Shown: positions 24,967 through 34,045, counted from the first letter of the stretch. The stretch is 64,000 bases of DNA from Microbacterium sp. Root180 (GCF_001428485.1 NZ_LMHS01000004.1:1-64000); one strand, 5' to 3'. The notes: generated by a model from the letters alone, not told the origin. Made by a program: numbers and translations.

Positions 24967-25881
24967 ATGACGGCGCCCGACAGCACGCGGCTTCCCCCGC
25001 TTGCCGGAACCGGTGTCGATCGTGCGGCGCAGGAGCGGGAACACCCGGGGACGGTGGATGCTGCGCGCTCCGACCCTTCGACGCGGGTGCTCGTCGTCGC
25101 CGGCGACCGCGCACCGCTCGCCGCCGCTTCCTCACTGCTGTGGGTGGCTCCGGGCGCCGTCCCTGCCAACGCCGAATGGGCCTTCCTCGGCCGCGACGGG
25201 TCCGGCCGGGCGCTCCTCACTGCCGCTTTCGAGGCCGCGGAGACGGATCCGTTCGAGTCGCCGGGAGGGTGGGGCGGTCTCCGTTCCGTCGGGGGCGGGC
25301 TCTCGGTGACGGATGCCTCCGCGTTCGTTGAGGCGCTGAGCCTCGCTCGGTGGCTGCTCGACGCGCCCTACTGTCCTGCCTGCGGTGCGCTCACGACGCT
25401 CGGGGACGCGGGCTGGTCGCGGCGCTGCCCGTCGTGCGGGCGTCAGCACTTCCCGCGCACCGACCCCGCGGTGATCGTCGCGATCACGAGCGCGGTGGAC
25501 CCGGACAGGCTGCTGCTGGGCTCGAATGCCCTGTGGGATTCGCACCGCTTCTCGTGCTTCGCCGGCTTCGTGGAGGCGGGGGAGTCGCTTGAGGCGACCG
25601 TCATCCGAGAGGTCGCCGAGGAGGCCGGCATCGCCGTGGCCGACGTGCGCTACCGCGGCTCGCAGGCCTGGCCCTACCCACGATCGCTGATGCTGGGTTT
25701 CCTCGCGACGGCGGTCGACGACGATGCCGCGCGCCCCGACGGCGAGGAGATCGTGGACGTGCGATGGTTCACCCGCGCAGAGATCGGGGCGGGACTGGCC
25801 GGGGAGAGCGACCTGGGGCTTCCGGGCGCGGCGTCCATCGCCCACCGCCTCATCAGCGACTGGCATGAGGGGCGCGCGTGA
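24967..25881 (+). CDS. nudC: NAD(+) diphosphatase / RNA decapping Nudix hydrolase
   Basis: 304 aa. The N-terminal NUDIX-like domain (1-130) is followed by a zinc ribbon CPACG..CPSCG (about 136-160), Nudix box GFVEAGESLEATVIREVAEEAGI (about 202-224) and the NudC-specific SQAWPYPRSLMLGF (about 237-250). It cleaves NAD(H) to NMN and AMP and can decap NAD-capped RNA, in the cytosol. ATG 24967 is chosen because GGAG lies 7 nt upstream and the in-frame sequence before it is Arg/Ser-rich and unlike the family. It is coupled to uvrD2 by a GTGA overlap, as in Mycobacterium (Rv3199c to Rv3198c), except that the mycoredoxin gene normally between them is absent. Confidence 0.93.
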   Translation: MTAPDSTRLPPLAGTGVDRAAQEREHPGTVDAARSDPSTRVLVVAGDRAPLAAASSLLWVAPGAVPANAEWAFLGRDGSGRALLTAAFEAAETDPFESPGGWGGLRSVGGGLSVTDASAFVEALSLARWLLDAPYCPACGALTTLGDAGWSRRCPSCGRQHFPRTDPAVIVAITSAVDPDRLLLGSNALWDSHRFSCFAGFVEAGESLEATVIREVAEEAGIAVADVRYRGSQAWPYPRSLMLGFLATAVDDDAARPDGEEIVDVRWFTRAEIGAGLAGESDLGLPGAASIAHRLISDWHEGRA

Positions 25882-27641
25882 GCGGGCGTGCACTCACGGG
25901 GCTCGACGAGCGCCAGCTCGAGGCGGTGCAGACCCTGCGCGGACCGGTCGCCGTGCTGGCCGGAGCCGGCACGGGAAAGACCCGCGTGATCACGCACCGC
26001 ATCGCGCACGGCGTCGACACCGGCGCCTACTCTCCCGGGCGGGTCATGGCGGTCACCTTCACCGCGAAGGCGGCCGGCGAGATGCGCGGTCGTCTGCGTG
26101 CACTCGGGGTGGACGGGGTGTCCGCGCGTACATTCCACGCGGCAGCGCTGGCCCAGCTGAACTACTTCTGGCCGACGCTGGCCGGAGACACCGCGCCCGG
26201 CATCGTGGACAACAAGGTGCGGCTGCTCGCGCACGCCGCCGACGGGATCGGGCTCGATCCGGACGTCGCGACCCTGCGCGATGTCGCGAGCGGGATCGAG
26301 TGGCGCAAGGTCTCGATGCTCAGCGTGGACGCGTACGCCGCCGCGCGGCCAGGCGGCATCGGCCGGCTCTCGATCGAGCGGGTCGTGGACCTCCAGCGCG
26401 CGTACGAGAAGCTCAAGGACGAACGCCGTCAGCTCGACTTCGAGGACGTGCTGCTCGCGTGCGCGGGCATGCTGGAGGCGGAGGCGCACGTCGCCCGTGC
26501 CGTGCACGAGCAGTACCGGCATTTCACGGTGGACGAGTTCCAGGACGTGTCGCCGCTTCAGCACCGCCTTCTGGAGCTGTGGCTCGGAGACCGTCGCGAC
26601 CTGTGCGTGGTGGGCGACGCGAGCCAGACCATCTACTCGTTCGCCGGTGCCGATGCCCGCTACCTGCTGGAGTTCGAGAGCCGCCACGACGACGCCCGCG
26701 TCGTGCGCCTCGAGACGAACTACCGGTCGGATGCCGCGATCCTCGACGTCGCGAACCAGCTGATGCGCAATCGGCCCGGCGCGCTCCACCTCGTCGCCGA
26801 GCCCCACCGCCGCACGGCGGACGAGACCCCCTCGGTCACGGCCTACGAAGACGACGCGGCGGAAGCCCGCGGGGTCGCGTCCCGCATCTCGGCGCAGATC
26901 GCCGCGGGCGTGGATCCGCGGCGCATCGCCGTCCTGTACCGGGCTCACGCCCAGTCGGCCGAGCTCGTGCGGGCGCTCGCCGATGCGGGCATCGCGTCGA
27001 CCGTGCTCGGCGGTCGCCGCTTCTTCGATCTGCCCGAGGTGCGCCAGGGGATCATGGCGCTGCGCGCAGCGTCGGTCGCGCCCATCGAGAGCGGTTTCGT
27101 CGACACCGTCCGCGACGTGCTGCGCTCGCTCGGGCTGACCGACGAGCCGCCCCAGGCCGGCGGAGCACTGCGCGACGCGTGGGAGCTGCGGGCCGCGCTC
27201 CTGCGCCTTGCCGAGGAAGCGCCTCCGGGCACCACGCTGCGCGTGTTCACCGACGAGCTGACCGCCCGCGCGAAGTCGCACCACGAGCCCGCGCTGCGCA
27301 CGGTCACGCTCGCGACGATCCACGCGGCGAAGGGCCTGGAGTGGGACCACGTGCATCTGGTGGGCGTCGCGGAGGGCCTGCTGCCGATCGCGTATGCGAC
27401 GACGTTCGAGCAGGTCGACGAGGAGCGCCGGCTGGCCTACGTCGGCATCACGCGGGCAGCGCGTACTCTCTCGGCGTCGTGGGCGCGCGGCGTGCGGGAG
27501 CGTCAGCCGTCGAGATTCCTTCGAGAGATCGGCAGCGGCAGTCTTCGTGCGGTCGGTGGGTCCGCATCGCCCGGTGGAGGGAGCCGGCGCGCAGGGTCAG
27601 CGAGTGGCCGTGAGCCCCAGGGTGGCGCGCGCTCGCGGTGA
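25878..27641 (+). CDS. uvrD2: UvrD2-type ATP-dependent DNA helicase
   Basis: 587 aa, GTG start overlapping nudC by 4 nt. Superfamily 1A motifs: Walker A AGAGTGKTR (28-36), TFTAKAAGEMRGRL, DEFQDVS, GDASQTIYSFAGAD, TNYRSD, TIHAAKGLEWDHV, YVGITRAARTL. It is shorter than mycobacterial UvrD2 (about 700 aa) because it ends soon after motif VI with a Gly/Ser/Arg-rich tail and has neither an HRDC domain nor the four-cysteine C-terminal module. Its final 194 nt (27448-27641) are antisense to the 3' end of the next gene, an unusually long tail-to-tail overlap. Confidence 0.9.
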   Translation: MSGRALTGLDERQLEAVQTLRGPVAVLAGAGTGKTRVITHRIAHGVDTGAYSPGRVMAVTFTAKAAGEMRGRLRALGVDGVSARTFHAAALAQLNYFWPTLAGDTAPGIVDNKVRLLAHAADGIGLDPDVATLRDVASGIEWRKVSMLSVDAYAAARPGGIGRLSIERVVDLQRAYEKLKDERRQLDFEDVLLACAGMLEAEAHVARAVHEQYRHFTVDEFQDVSPLQHRLLELWLGDRRDLCVVGDASQTIYSFAGADARYLLEFESRHDDARVVRLETNYRSDAAILDVANQLMRNRPGALHLVAEPHRRTADETPSVTAYEDDAAEARGVASRISAQIAAGVDPRRIAVLYRAHAQSAELVRALADAGIASTVLGGRRFFDLPEVRQGIMALRAASVAPIESGFVDTVRDVLRSLGLTDEPPQAGGALRDAWELRAALLRLAEEAPPGTTLRVFTDELTARAKSHHEPALRTVTLATIHAAKGLEWDHVHLVGVAEGLLPIAYATTFEQVDEERRLAYVGITRAARTLSASWARGVRERQPSRFLREIGSGSLRAVGGSASPGGGSRRAGSASGREPQGGARSR

Positions 27642-28308
27642 GCATGCGGCCGGCGACGATGCCCGCCTCCCACAGCACCGAGGGGTCGACCTCGTCCACG
27701 GTGCGCCCGACCAGCTGAGCGGCGAGCGTGGGCCAGGCGGGGTCGGCGTCGCGACGCGTCGCCGCCAGACACGAAAGACAGGCCGTCTCGCCCGGGGTGA
27801 TGAGCGGCCCGACCTCGGCCGTTCCCGGTCCGAGCACGAGGGGCAGGTGCGGCCGGTCGTGCGCCATCAGCGCGGCCGCGAATCCCGGCGGCACGACCCG
27901 ATGCGCGACGACGACGACGGGAGCGGCATTCGTCGCTCCTCCCGCCGGATCGAACGGATGGGCGCGTGCGACCTCGCAGCCCGCGGCGGTCAGCGCGCGC
28001 GCGACGACGTCGAGCTGGTGGGGCGGGATCTCGCCGGCAGCCTGCAGCACCACGCCGGGCATGGGCCCGCCGGTGCGGACCAGGGCGGGGTCGATGAGCT
28101 GGAGGAAGGCCTCTGCGGCGCGAGAGGAGGCGCCCGCTGAGACGGCGAACGGGACGGCAGCCGTGTCGGGAAGCCCGCGCTCGAGCTCGCGCACGAGTCG
28201 CTGCTGCCATCTGGTCGGGTCGGGGATCACGGCGACGGCGTCGATGCCGAACTGCAGCGAGGTCGCCGTGCGCCACAGCGGAGGGTGAGCGGGATCGATG
28301 CGCAGCAT
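27448..28308 (-). CDS. Orphan cyclodehydratase-domain (E1/ThiF-like) protein
   Basis: 286 aa. The pattern TPGETACLSCLAATRRDADPAW (C177-x2-C180) plus the C-terminal HRPHEDCRC (C257-x-C259) matches the structural zinc tetrad of E1-like proteins found in TOMM/azoline peptide cyclodehydratases (the bacteriocin cyclodehydratase domain, TIGR03882 as I recall). The middle VVVVAHRVVPPGFAAALMAHDRPHLPLVLG resembles the ThiF-like core after a lost nucleotide loop: no GxGxxG is visible. No YcaO, precursor peptide or oxidase is nearby. The C-terminal 60 codons overlap uvrD2 antisense. The message would start near a GAGACT box 6 nt before the ATG. Function unknown; a housekeeping role is inferred from its conserved neighbourhood. 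Confidence 0.72.
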   Translation of the reverse strand: MLRIDPAHPPLWRTATSLQFGIDAVAVIPDPTRWQQRLVRELERGLPDTAAVPFAVSAGASSRAAEAFLQLIDPALVRTGGPMPGVVLQAAGEIPPHQLDVVARALTAAGCEVARAHPFDPAGGATNAAPVVVVAHRVVPPGFAAALMAHDRPHLPLVLGPGTAEVGPLITPGETACLSCLAATRRDADPAWPTLAAQLVGRTVDEVDPSVLWEAGIVAGRMLTASARHPGAHGHSLTLRAGSLHRAMRTHRPHEDCRCRSLEGISTADAPARRAPTTPREYALPA

Positions 28309-28398
28309 GGCCCGAGTCTCGCCGGGATCCGGCCCCGCGCCCGCTTCTCCACAGCCTGCCGGTCAGCGGACGGACAGCTTCGCGAGCTGGGGAGGAGG

Positions 28399-29814
28399 CT
28401 AGACCGGCCGGTGATCGTCGGGGGTGCCGCCGTCGTCCGGCTCGCCCGGCTCGCCCGCGGAGTCGGGTGGCCCCGGCCGCTCACCGGGCTCGTCGCCGGC
28501 CAGCAGCTGCGCGAGGGCATCGTCGAACTCGTCGCGCGCCGGCTCCTCGCCGCGCGCACGCGCTTCGAGCCGGGCGACGAGCGTCGCCGGATCGTCGATG
28601 TCGTCGGCGCCCGGCATGAGGTCGGGATAGTCCCACAGCGCGTCGCGCGCGGCCGGGCCGACGGCATCCGTCACGGCTCGCCACATGGCGGCGGCCTCCC
28701 GCATGCGTCGCGGCCGCAGCTCGAGGCCGACGAGGGATCCGAGCGCGCGCTCGGCGGGACCGCCGACGGCGCGGCGACGGCGGACCGCCTCGGCGATGCG
28801 GTCGGCGGAGGGCAGCCGGGAGGTGGCTTCGGCCGTGACGACATCGACCCACCCCTCGATGGTCGCGAGCAGGTTCTCGAGGCGCGCGAGCGCGGCGTTC
28901 TGCGCCTCGGAGCGCGCGGGCAGGAGGGCACCGGATTCGAGGGCGCGGCGCAGCTCCTCCGGCTCGGACGGGTCGAAGCGCGACGCGAGCTCTTCGAGGG
29001 CGTCGGTGTCGACGTGGACGCCGCGTGCGAAGTCGGTGACCTGCGAGATCACGTGCAGGCGCAGCCAGCGAGCGTGACGGAAGAGTCGTGCGTGGGCGAG
29101 CTCGCGGGTGGCGACGTAGAGCGCGAGCTGGTCCTCGGGCACCTCGAGGTCCCGACCGAAGTCGGCGAAGTTCTGCGGCAGGATCGCCGCCTCGCCGTCG
29201 GGCATCAGCGGGATGCCGACATCGCCGCCGCTGACGACCTCCTTGGACAGGTTGCCGACGACCTGGCCCAGCTGCGACGCGAAGAGCGACCCGCCGACCG
29301 TGCGCATCAGTCGGCCGGCCCCTGCGACGAGTCCCTGCATATCGTCGGGCGCCTGCTCGCTGAGGGCCGAGGTGAGGGCGTCGGCGATGCTCGTGGCGAC
29401 GGGCTCGGCCAGCTGCTGCCACACCGGCAGCGTCGCCTCCACCCAGCCGCCGCGAGTCAGCGTCTTCGGCGGGTTCGGCAGCTCGGAGATCGTGGTCGCC
29501 TCGCTGAGCCACAGCGTCGCCAGCGCGAATGCCTGGTCGAGGTCGGTGCGCTGGCCGGCAGTGACCCCCAGGCCGTCCTGATTGGCGATGTGCAGCGCCT
29601 GACGCTGCGCGAGCTCCCAGGAGATCCCGCCGTCCGCCCCGCCTGCGAAGGCACCCTGAAGATGCTGCATGACCGTCTGCATCATCGCCGGGTCGATGTT
29701 CATGCCGGACAGGCGTGAGAGCTGCTCCGGGTCGATGTCGCCCGCGCCGCCGCCGAAGAGCTGGCGGATCAGCTCCTGGAACTCGTCTTCGGGACTGCGG
29801 TCGTCGTCTGCCAC
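28399..29814 (-). CDS. DUF2342-family zinc-dependent-metalloprotease-like protein
   Basis: 471 aa, GTG start with GAAAGGCGG ribosome binding site 6 nt upstream. It matches the actinobacterial putative hydrolase family (TIGR03624/DUF2342; Rv3195 type): N-terminal FQELIRQLFGGG, SQLGQVVGNLSKEVVSGGDVGIPL (about 180-203), PQNFADFGRDL, then the metzincin-like helix YVATRELAHARLFRHARWLRLHV (about 230-252). A canonical HExxH is not present; REaAH-type sequence with later His residues is normal for this family. The last 60 residues are acidic and disordered. It diverges from the PDZ protease gene and shares a short promoter region with it. Proteolytic activity has to my knowledge not been proven. Confidence 0.82.
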   Translation of the reverse strand: MADDDRSPEDEFQELIRQLFGGGAGDIDPEQLSRLSGMNIDPAMMQTVMQHLQGAFAGGADGGISWELAQRQALHIANQDGLGVTAGQRTDLDQAFALATLWLSEATTISELPNPPKTLTRGGWVEATLPVWQQLAEPVATSIADALTSALSEQAPDDMQGLVAGAGRLMRTVGGSLFASQLGQVVGNLSKEVVSGGDVGIPLMPDGEAAILPQNFADFGRDLEVPEDQLALYVATRELAHARLFRHARWLRLHVISQVTDFARGVHVDTDALEELASRFDPSEPEELRRALESGALLPARSEAQNAALARLENLLATIEGWVDVVTAEATSRLPSADRIAEAVRRRRAVGGPAERALGSLVGLELRPRRMREAAAMWRAVTDAVGPAARDALWDYPDLMPGADDIDDPATLVARLEARARGEEPARDEFDDALAQLLAGDEPGERPGPPDSAGEPGEPDDGGTPDDHRPV

Positions 29815-29851
29815 TTCTGCCGCCTTTCAGCCGGTTCATGGGAGTGCGTTC

Positions 29852-29858
29852 TACGCTA
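29852..29858. promoter_or_regulatory. Overlapping divergent -10 boxes
   Basis: TACGCT on the plus strand (29852-29857) and TAGCGT on the minus strand (29853-29858) share bases, midway between the metalloprotease and the PDZ protease starts. The two genes would compete for polymerase. Confidence 0.4.
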
Positions 29859-29941
29859 GTCCCAGCATCCATCGCACTTCCCGGCAGAGCCCCCGAACTC
29901 CTTACGCCGGTCGCGAACGACCAGGCAGAGAGAGGTCCCGC

Positions 29942-31069
29942 GTGGCCCTGTTCGACGAGAACGTCACCATCACGCCCGAACCTCGGCGACGCATGTCGCG
30001 CACCACGCTGATCGGCGTGTGGGCGCTCGCCGTCGCGCTCGTCGTGCTGCTGGTGATCACCTTCCTCCCGACGTCGTATGTGATCCAGCGACCGGGGCCG
30101 GTGTACAACACGCTCGGCACCGCGACGTCGGCGGAGGGCGAGCAGGTGCCCCTCATCTCCGTCGAGGGCGCGGAGTCCTACCCGACCGATGGCGCGCTCG
30201 ACCTGCTGACCGTCCAGGTGGTCGGCAACCGCGAGCGCACGCCCTCGTGGTTCGAACTCGCGATGGCCTGGTTCGACCCGACCAAGGCGGTTCTTCCCAT
30301 CGACGTCATCTTCCCCGATGGCGAGACGACGGAGGAGCGCAACTCCGAGAGCGCGGCCATGATGGTCGACTCCCAACAGGAGGCCACGGCAGCGGCGCTC
30401 ACCGAGCTCGGCTACGACGTCGGGGGGACGCTCACCGTGCACTCCCTCGTCGAGGATTCCGCGGCCGTCGGGGTGCTCGTCGAAGGGGATGCGATCCTCG
30501 CCGCGAACGGCACGCCGGTCACGGATGCGGCAGCCCTCCGCGAGATCGTCAACGCGGGCGGCGGTGAACCCATCGAGCTGCTCATCGAGCGCGACGGTGA
30601 GCAGACGACCGTCTCGATCACCCCCAAGGAGGTCGAGGTCGACGGTGAGCCGACGCTCCTCCTCGGCGTGACCCTCATGACCGCGTACGACTTCCCGATC
30701 GACGTGACGATCCAGCTCAACAACGTCGGCGGTCCGAGCGCGGGCATGATGTTCGCCCTCGGGATCATCGACACCCTCACCCCGGAACAGCTCAACGGCG
30801 GCGAGAACGTCGCCGGCACGGGCACGATCACCGCCGACGGCACGGTGGGGCCGATCGGCGGCATCCGTCAGAAGCTGTGGGGCGCGAAGGATGCCGGCGC
30901 CGAATGGTTCCTCGCGCCGGAGGCCAACTGCGACGAGGTCGTCGATCATGTGCCCGACGGGCTTCGGGTGTTCTCGGTGGAGACGCTCGACGATGCGCTC
31001 GCCGCGCTCGAGGTCGTCCGCGAGGGTGGCGATGTCGACGCGCTGCCCACCTGCACGGCCGCGAGCTGA
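29942..31069 (+). CDS. PDZ domain / Lon-like serine protease (YlbL family)
   Basis: 375 aa; GTG start with AGAGAGG 8 nt upstream. One membrane helix (about 22-44), then an extracytoplasmic region, a PDZ domain (about 160-225, VEDSAAVGVLVEGDAILAANG) and a C-terminal Lon-type proteolytic domain with Ser266 in GGPSAGMMFALG and the probable catalytic Lys311 in GGIRQKLWGAKDAG, spaced as in Lon. It corresponds to Rv3194c. Such proteins process or degrade membrane or exported proteins at the outer face. UPF0182 follows 78 nt downstream in the same direction. Confidence 0.9.
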   Translation: MALFDENVTITPEPRRRMSRTTLIGVWALAVALVVLLVITFLPTSYVIQRPGPVYNTLGTATSAEGEQVPLISVEGAESYPTDGALDLLTVQVVGNRERTPSWFELAMAWFDPTKAVLPIDVIFPDGETTEERNSESAAMMVDSQQEATAAALTELGYDVGGTLTVHSLVEDSAAVGVLVEGDAILAANGTPVTDAAALREIVNAGGGEPIELLIERDGEQTTVSITPKEVEVDGEPTLLLGVTLMTAYDFPIDVTIQLNNVGGPSAGMMFALGIIDTLTPEQLNGGENVAGTGTITADGTVGPIGGIRQKLWGAKDAGAEWFLAPEANCDEVVDHVPDGLRVFSVETLDDALAALEVVREGGDVDALPTCTAAS

Positions 31070-31135
31070 GTCCGCGCGCGGATTCTCAAGGATTTCGCCC
31101 AGCGCGGACTCGGCGGCCGCTCAGACCCGCGCACC

Positions 31136-31141
31136 TAGGAT
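31136..31141 (+). promoter_or_regulatory. -10 box of the UPF0182 gene, leaderless
   Basis: TAGGAT, 6 nt, GTG at 31148. Confidence 0.55.
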
Positions 31142-31147
31142 GGAACG

Positions 31148-34045
31148 GTGACCACGACCTCGGCGCCGACCCCGGCCACACCCTCCCGCTCCCGACGCGT
31201 CATTGCGATCTCGCTCGCGATCATCGCGGCCCTCGTGGCCGCCTTCTTCGTGTTCGCGAACCTGTACGCGGACTTCCTTTGGTACGAGCAGCTGGGCTTC
31301 GACTCGGTGCTGCTCACGCAGTGGATCGCCCGTGTGGTGATGTTCGCGGTCGGCTTCCTCGGCATGGCCGTGCCGGTGTGGCTGGCGATCCAGCTCGCGT
31401 ACCGGCTCCGTCCGGTCTACGCGCGCCTGAGCTCGCAGCTCGACCGCTACCAGGAGGTCGTCGAGCCCCTTCGTCGCCTCGCGATGTGGGGCATCCCCGT
31501 CTTCTTCGGCTTCTTCGCCGGATTCGCCGCCTCTGCCCAGTGGGAGACCACCTGGCTGTGGGCCAATGGCGTCGCCACCGCGACCAAGGACCCGCAGTTC
31601 GGCATGGACACCGGCTTCTACCTCTTCGCGATGCCGTTCTACAGCGCACTGGTCGGCTTCGTGTCCGCGGTCCTCCTGGTGTGCCTGCTGGTCACAGCAC
31701 TGGTGGCGTACCTCTACGGCTCGGTCCGCATCGGGCAGCGCGAGCTGCGCATCTCGAAGGCCGCGCGCATCCAGCTCGCCGTCATCGCCGGGCTGTACCT
31801 GCTGGTCCAGGGCGCGAGCCTGTGGCTGGACCGCTACAAGACCCTCGTCGAGCCCGGTGACCGCATCACCGGTCCCGGCTACACGGGCGTCAACGCGATC
31901 ATCCCCGGCCAGACGATCCTCGCCTTCGCCGCCGTCTTCGTCGCGCTGCTGTTCTTCGTCACCGCGGTCATCGGCCGCTGGCGCTTCCCGCTCATCGGCA
32001 CCGCGCTCCTGGTCGTGTCGGCGATCGTGCTCGGAATCGGCTACCCGTGGGTCGTCAACACGTTCCAGGTGCAGCCGAACCGTTTCGCGCTCGAGCAGCC
32101 GTACTATCAGCGCAACGTCGACATGACGCACGAGGCCTACGGCGTCGACGGCCTGGAGAAGCAGGACTTCCAGGCGGTGACGGATGCCGAGGCCGGCCAG
32201 CTGCGCGAGGACGCGGCCACGACCGCTCAGGTGCGCATCATGGACCCGGCGATCATCTCGCCGAACGTCCGCCAGCTCGAGCAGTTCCGCGGGTACTACC
32301 AGTTCGCCGACCCGCTGGACGTGGACCGCTACGACATCGGCGGCGTCTCGCAGGACACGGTGGTGTCGGTGCGAGAGCTCGACCTCGACGAACTGGGCGC
32401 CGCTGCCGACTGGCAGAACACCGCCGTGGTCTACACGCACGGCTACGGGCTCGTCGTGGCCAAGGGCAACGACCGCACCGGTGACGGCGACCCCGTGTTC
32501 CTCGAGCGGGGAATACCGGCATCCGGCTTCCTTTCCGACGAAGAGGACTTCCAGCCGCGCGTGTACTTCGGCGAGTACTCGCCGACGTATTCGATCGTCG
32601 GAGCCCCTGAGGGCACCGACCCGGTCGAGCTGGACTACCCGGTCGGCGGCGACAGCGGCGGCGAGACCAAGACGACGTTCGAGGGCGACGGCGGGCCGAG
32701 CCTCGGAAGCGTCTTCAACCGCCTGATCTACGCGCTGAAGTTCCAGGCGGAGCAGATCCTGTTCTCGGACTACGTCAACGAGGACTCGCAGATCCTCTAC
32801 GATCGCGACCCGAGCGCCCGCGTGCAGAAGGTCGCCCCGTACCTCACGCTCGACAGCGACCCGTACCCGAGTGTCGTGGACGGTCGCGTCGTGTGGATCA
32901 TCGACGGCTACACGCTGAGTGCGAACTACCCGTACTCGTCGACCGTGAGCCTCGCCTCGGCGATCTCGGACTCGAGCAACCCCGCGCCGCGCTTCGCGCT
33001 CGACGACATCAACTACATTCGCAACTCGGTGAAGGCGACGGTCGACGCGTACGACGGATCCGTGAAGCTCTACGCCTGGGACGAGGAGGACCCGCTGCTG
33101 CGGGCCTGGCAGAACGTCTACCCCTCCACCGTCCTGCCGATCAGCGAGATGTCGGGCGAGCTCATGAGCCACGTGCGCTACCCGACCGACCTGTTCAAGG
33201 TGCAGCGCACCGTGCTCGGCGTTTACCACGTCGACGACGCCAACTCGTTCTATCAGAGCGACAACCGCTGGCAGACGCCGAACGACCCGCAGGCGGACAC
33301 GCAGCTGCAGCCGCCGTACTACCTGACGATGCAGATGCCGGGACAGGATTCGCCGACGTACTCGATGTTCACGTCGTTCATCCCGTCCTCGACGACGGGC
33401 AACGCGCGCAACGTGCTGATGGGCTATCTCGCCGTGGACTCCAACGCGGGAAGCGAGGCCGGAGACAAACGCGAGGACTACGGCAAGCTCCGGATGCTGG
33501 TGATCGACGCCGATACGACGGTGCCCGGTCCCGGTCAGGTGCAGAACACGTTCAACTCGGATCAGCAGGTCTCCTCGCAGATCAACCTGCTCAAGCAGGG
33601 TCAGTCCGAAGTGCAGAACGGCAACCTGCTCACGCTCCCGGTCGGCGGCGGCCTGCTGTATGTGCAGCCGGTGTTCGTGCAGTCCTCGGGCGCGACCAAG
33701 CTGCCCAAGCTCCAGAAGGTCCTCGTCGCGTTCGGTGACGATATCGCCTTCGAGGACACCCTGAACGAGGCGCTCGACACCCTGTTCGGCGGCGACTCGG
33801 GCGCGAGCGCCGGCGATGACGATGTGGAGCCGACCCCGGGCGCGACGCCTGCACCCACGCCGACGGAACCCGGCGAGCCGACGGTGCCGTCCGACGAGTA
33901 TCAGGCCGCTCTGCAGGAGGCTCAGGAGGCCATGATCGCGCGCGACGCCGCGCTCAAGGCCGGCGACCTGACCGCGTTCGCCGAGGCGGATGACGCCCTG
34001 ACGGCCGCCGTCGAGAAGCTCATCGAGCTCGGCGCGCAGCCGTAA
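31148..34045 (+). CDS. UPF0182 family large membrane protein
   Basis: 965 aa, the usual size of this family (Rv3193c). Seven or so membrane helices in the first 320 residues, including the conserved FLWYEQLGFDSVL loop (about 42-54). A huge extracytoplasmic domain follows with family blocks such as NPFALEQPYYQRN-like QPNRFALEQPYYQRNVDM, IDGYTLSANYPYS, DDINYIRNSVKATVDAYDG and LPVGGGLLYVQPVFVQ. The C-terminal 100 residues are Pro/Thr-rich followed by a helix with Ala/Glu/Asp repeats. The function of UPF0182 is not established. It sits after the PDZ protease and metalloprotease in a block conserved across Actinobacteria. Confidence 0.92.
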   Translation: MTTTSAPTPATPSRSRRVIAISLAIIAALVAAFFVFANLYADFLWYEQLGFDSVLLTQWIARVVMFAVGFLGMAVPVWLAIQLAYRLRPVYARLSSQLDRYQEVVEPLRRLAMWGIPVFFGFFAGFAASAQWETTWLWANGVATATKDPQFGMDTGFYLFAMPFYSALVGFVSAVLLVCLLVTALVAYLYGSVRIGQRELRISKAARIQLAVIAGLYLLVQGASLWLDRYKTLVEPGDRITGPGYTGVNAIIPGQTILAFAAVFVALLFFVTAVIGRWRFPLIGTALLVVSAIVLGIGYPWVVNTFQVQPNRFALEQPYYQRNVDMTHEAYGVDGLEKQDFQAVTDAEAGQLREDAATTAQVRIMDPAIISPNVRQLEQFRGYYQFADPLDVDRYDIGGVSQDTVVSVRELDLDELGAAADWQNTAVVYTHGYGLVVAKGNDRTGDGDPVFLERGIPASGFLSDEEDFQPRVYFGEYSPTYSIVGAPEGTDPVELDYPVGGDSGGETKTTFEGDGGPSLGSVFNRLIYALKFQAEQILFSDYVNEDSQILYDRDPSARVQKVAPYLTLDSDPYPSVVDGRVVWIIDGYTLSANYPYSSTVSLASAISDSSNPAPRFALDDINYIRNSVKATVDAYDGSVKLYAWDEEDPLLRAWQNVYPSTVLPISEMSGELMSHVRYPTDLFKVQRTVLGVYHVDDANSFYQSDNRWQTPNDPQADTQLQPPYYLTMQMPGQDSPTYSMFTSFIPSSTTGNARNVLMGYLAVDSNAGSEAGDKREDYGKLRMLVIDADTTVPGPGQVQNTFNSDQQVSSQINLLKQGQSEVQNGNLLTLPVGGGLLYVQPVFVQSSGATKLPKLQKVLVAFGDDIAFEDTLNEALDTLFGGDSGASAGDDDVEPTPGATPAPTPTEPGEPTVPSDEYQAALQEAQEAMIARDAALKAGDLTAFAEADDALTAAVEKLIELGAQP

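Noticed and set aside
24873..25331. A 152-codon frame starting with GTG 5 nt after a -10-like box upstream of nudC
   Set aside because: Arg/Cys-rich, overlaps nudC in another frame, no family resemblance; kept only as a possible 5' leader.
31121..33229. A 702-codon minus-strand frame opposite UPF0182
   Set aside because: Asp/Arg/Val/His-rich shadow of a conserved gene without homology or promoter.
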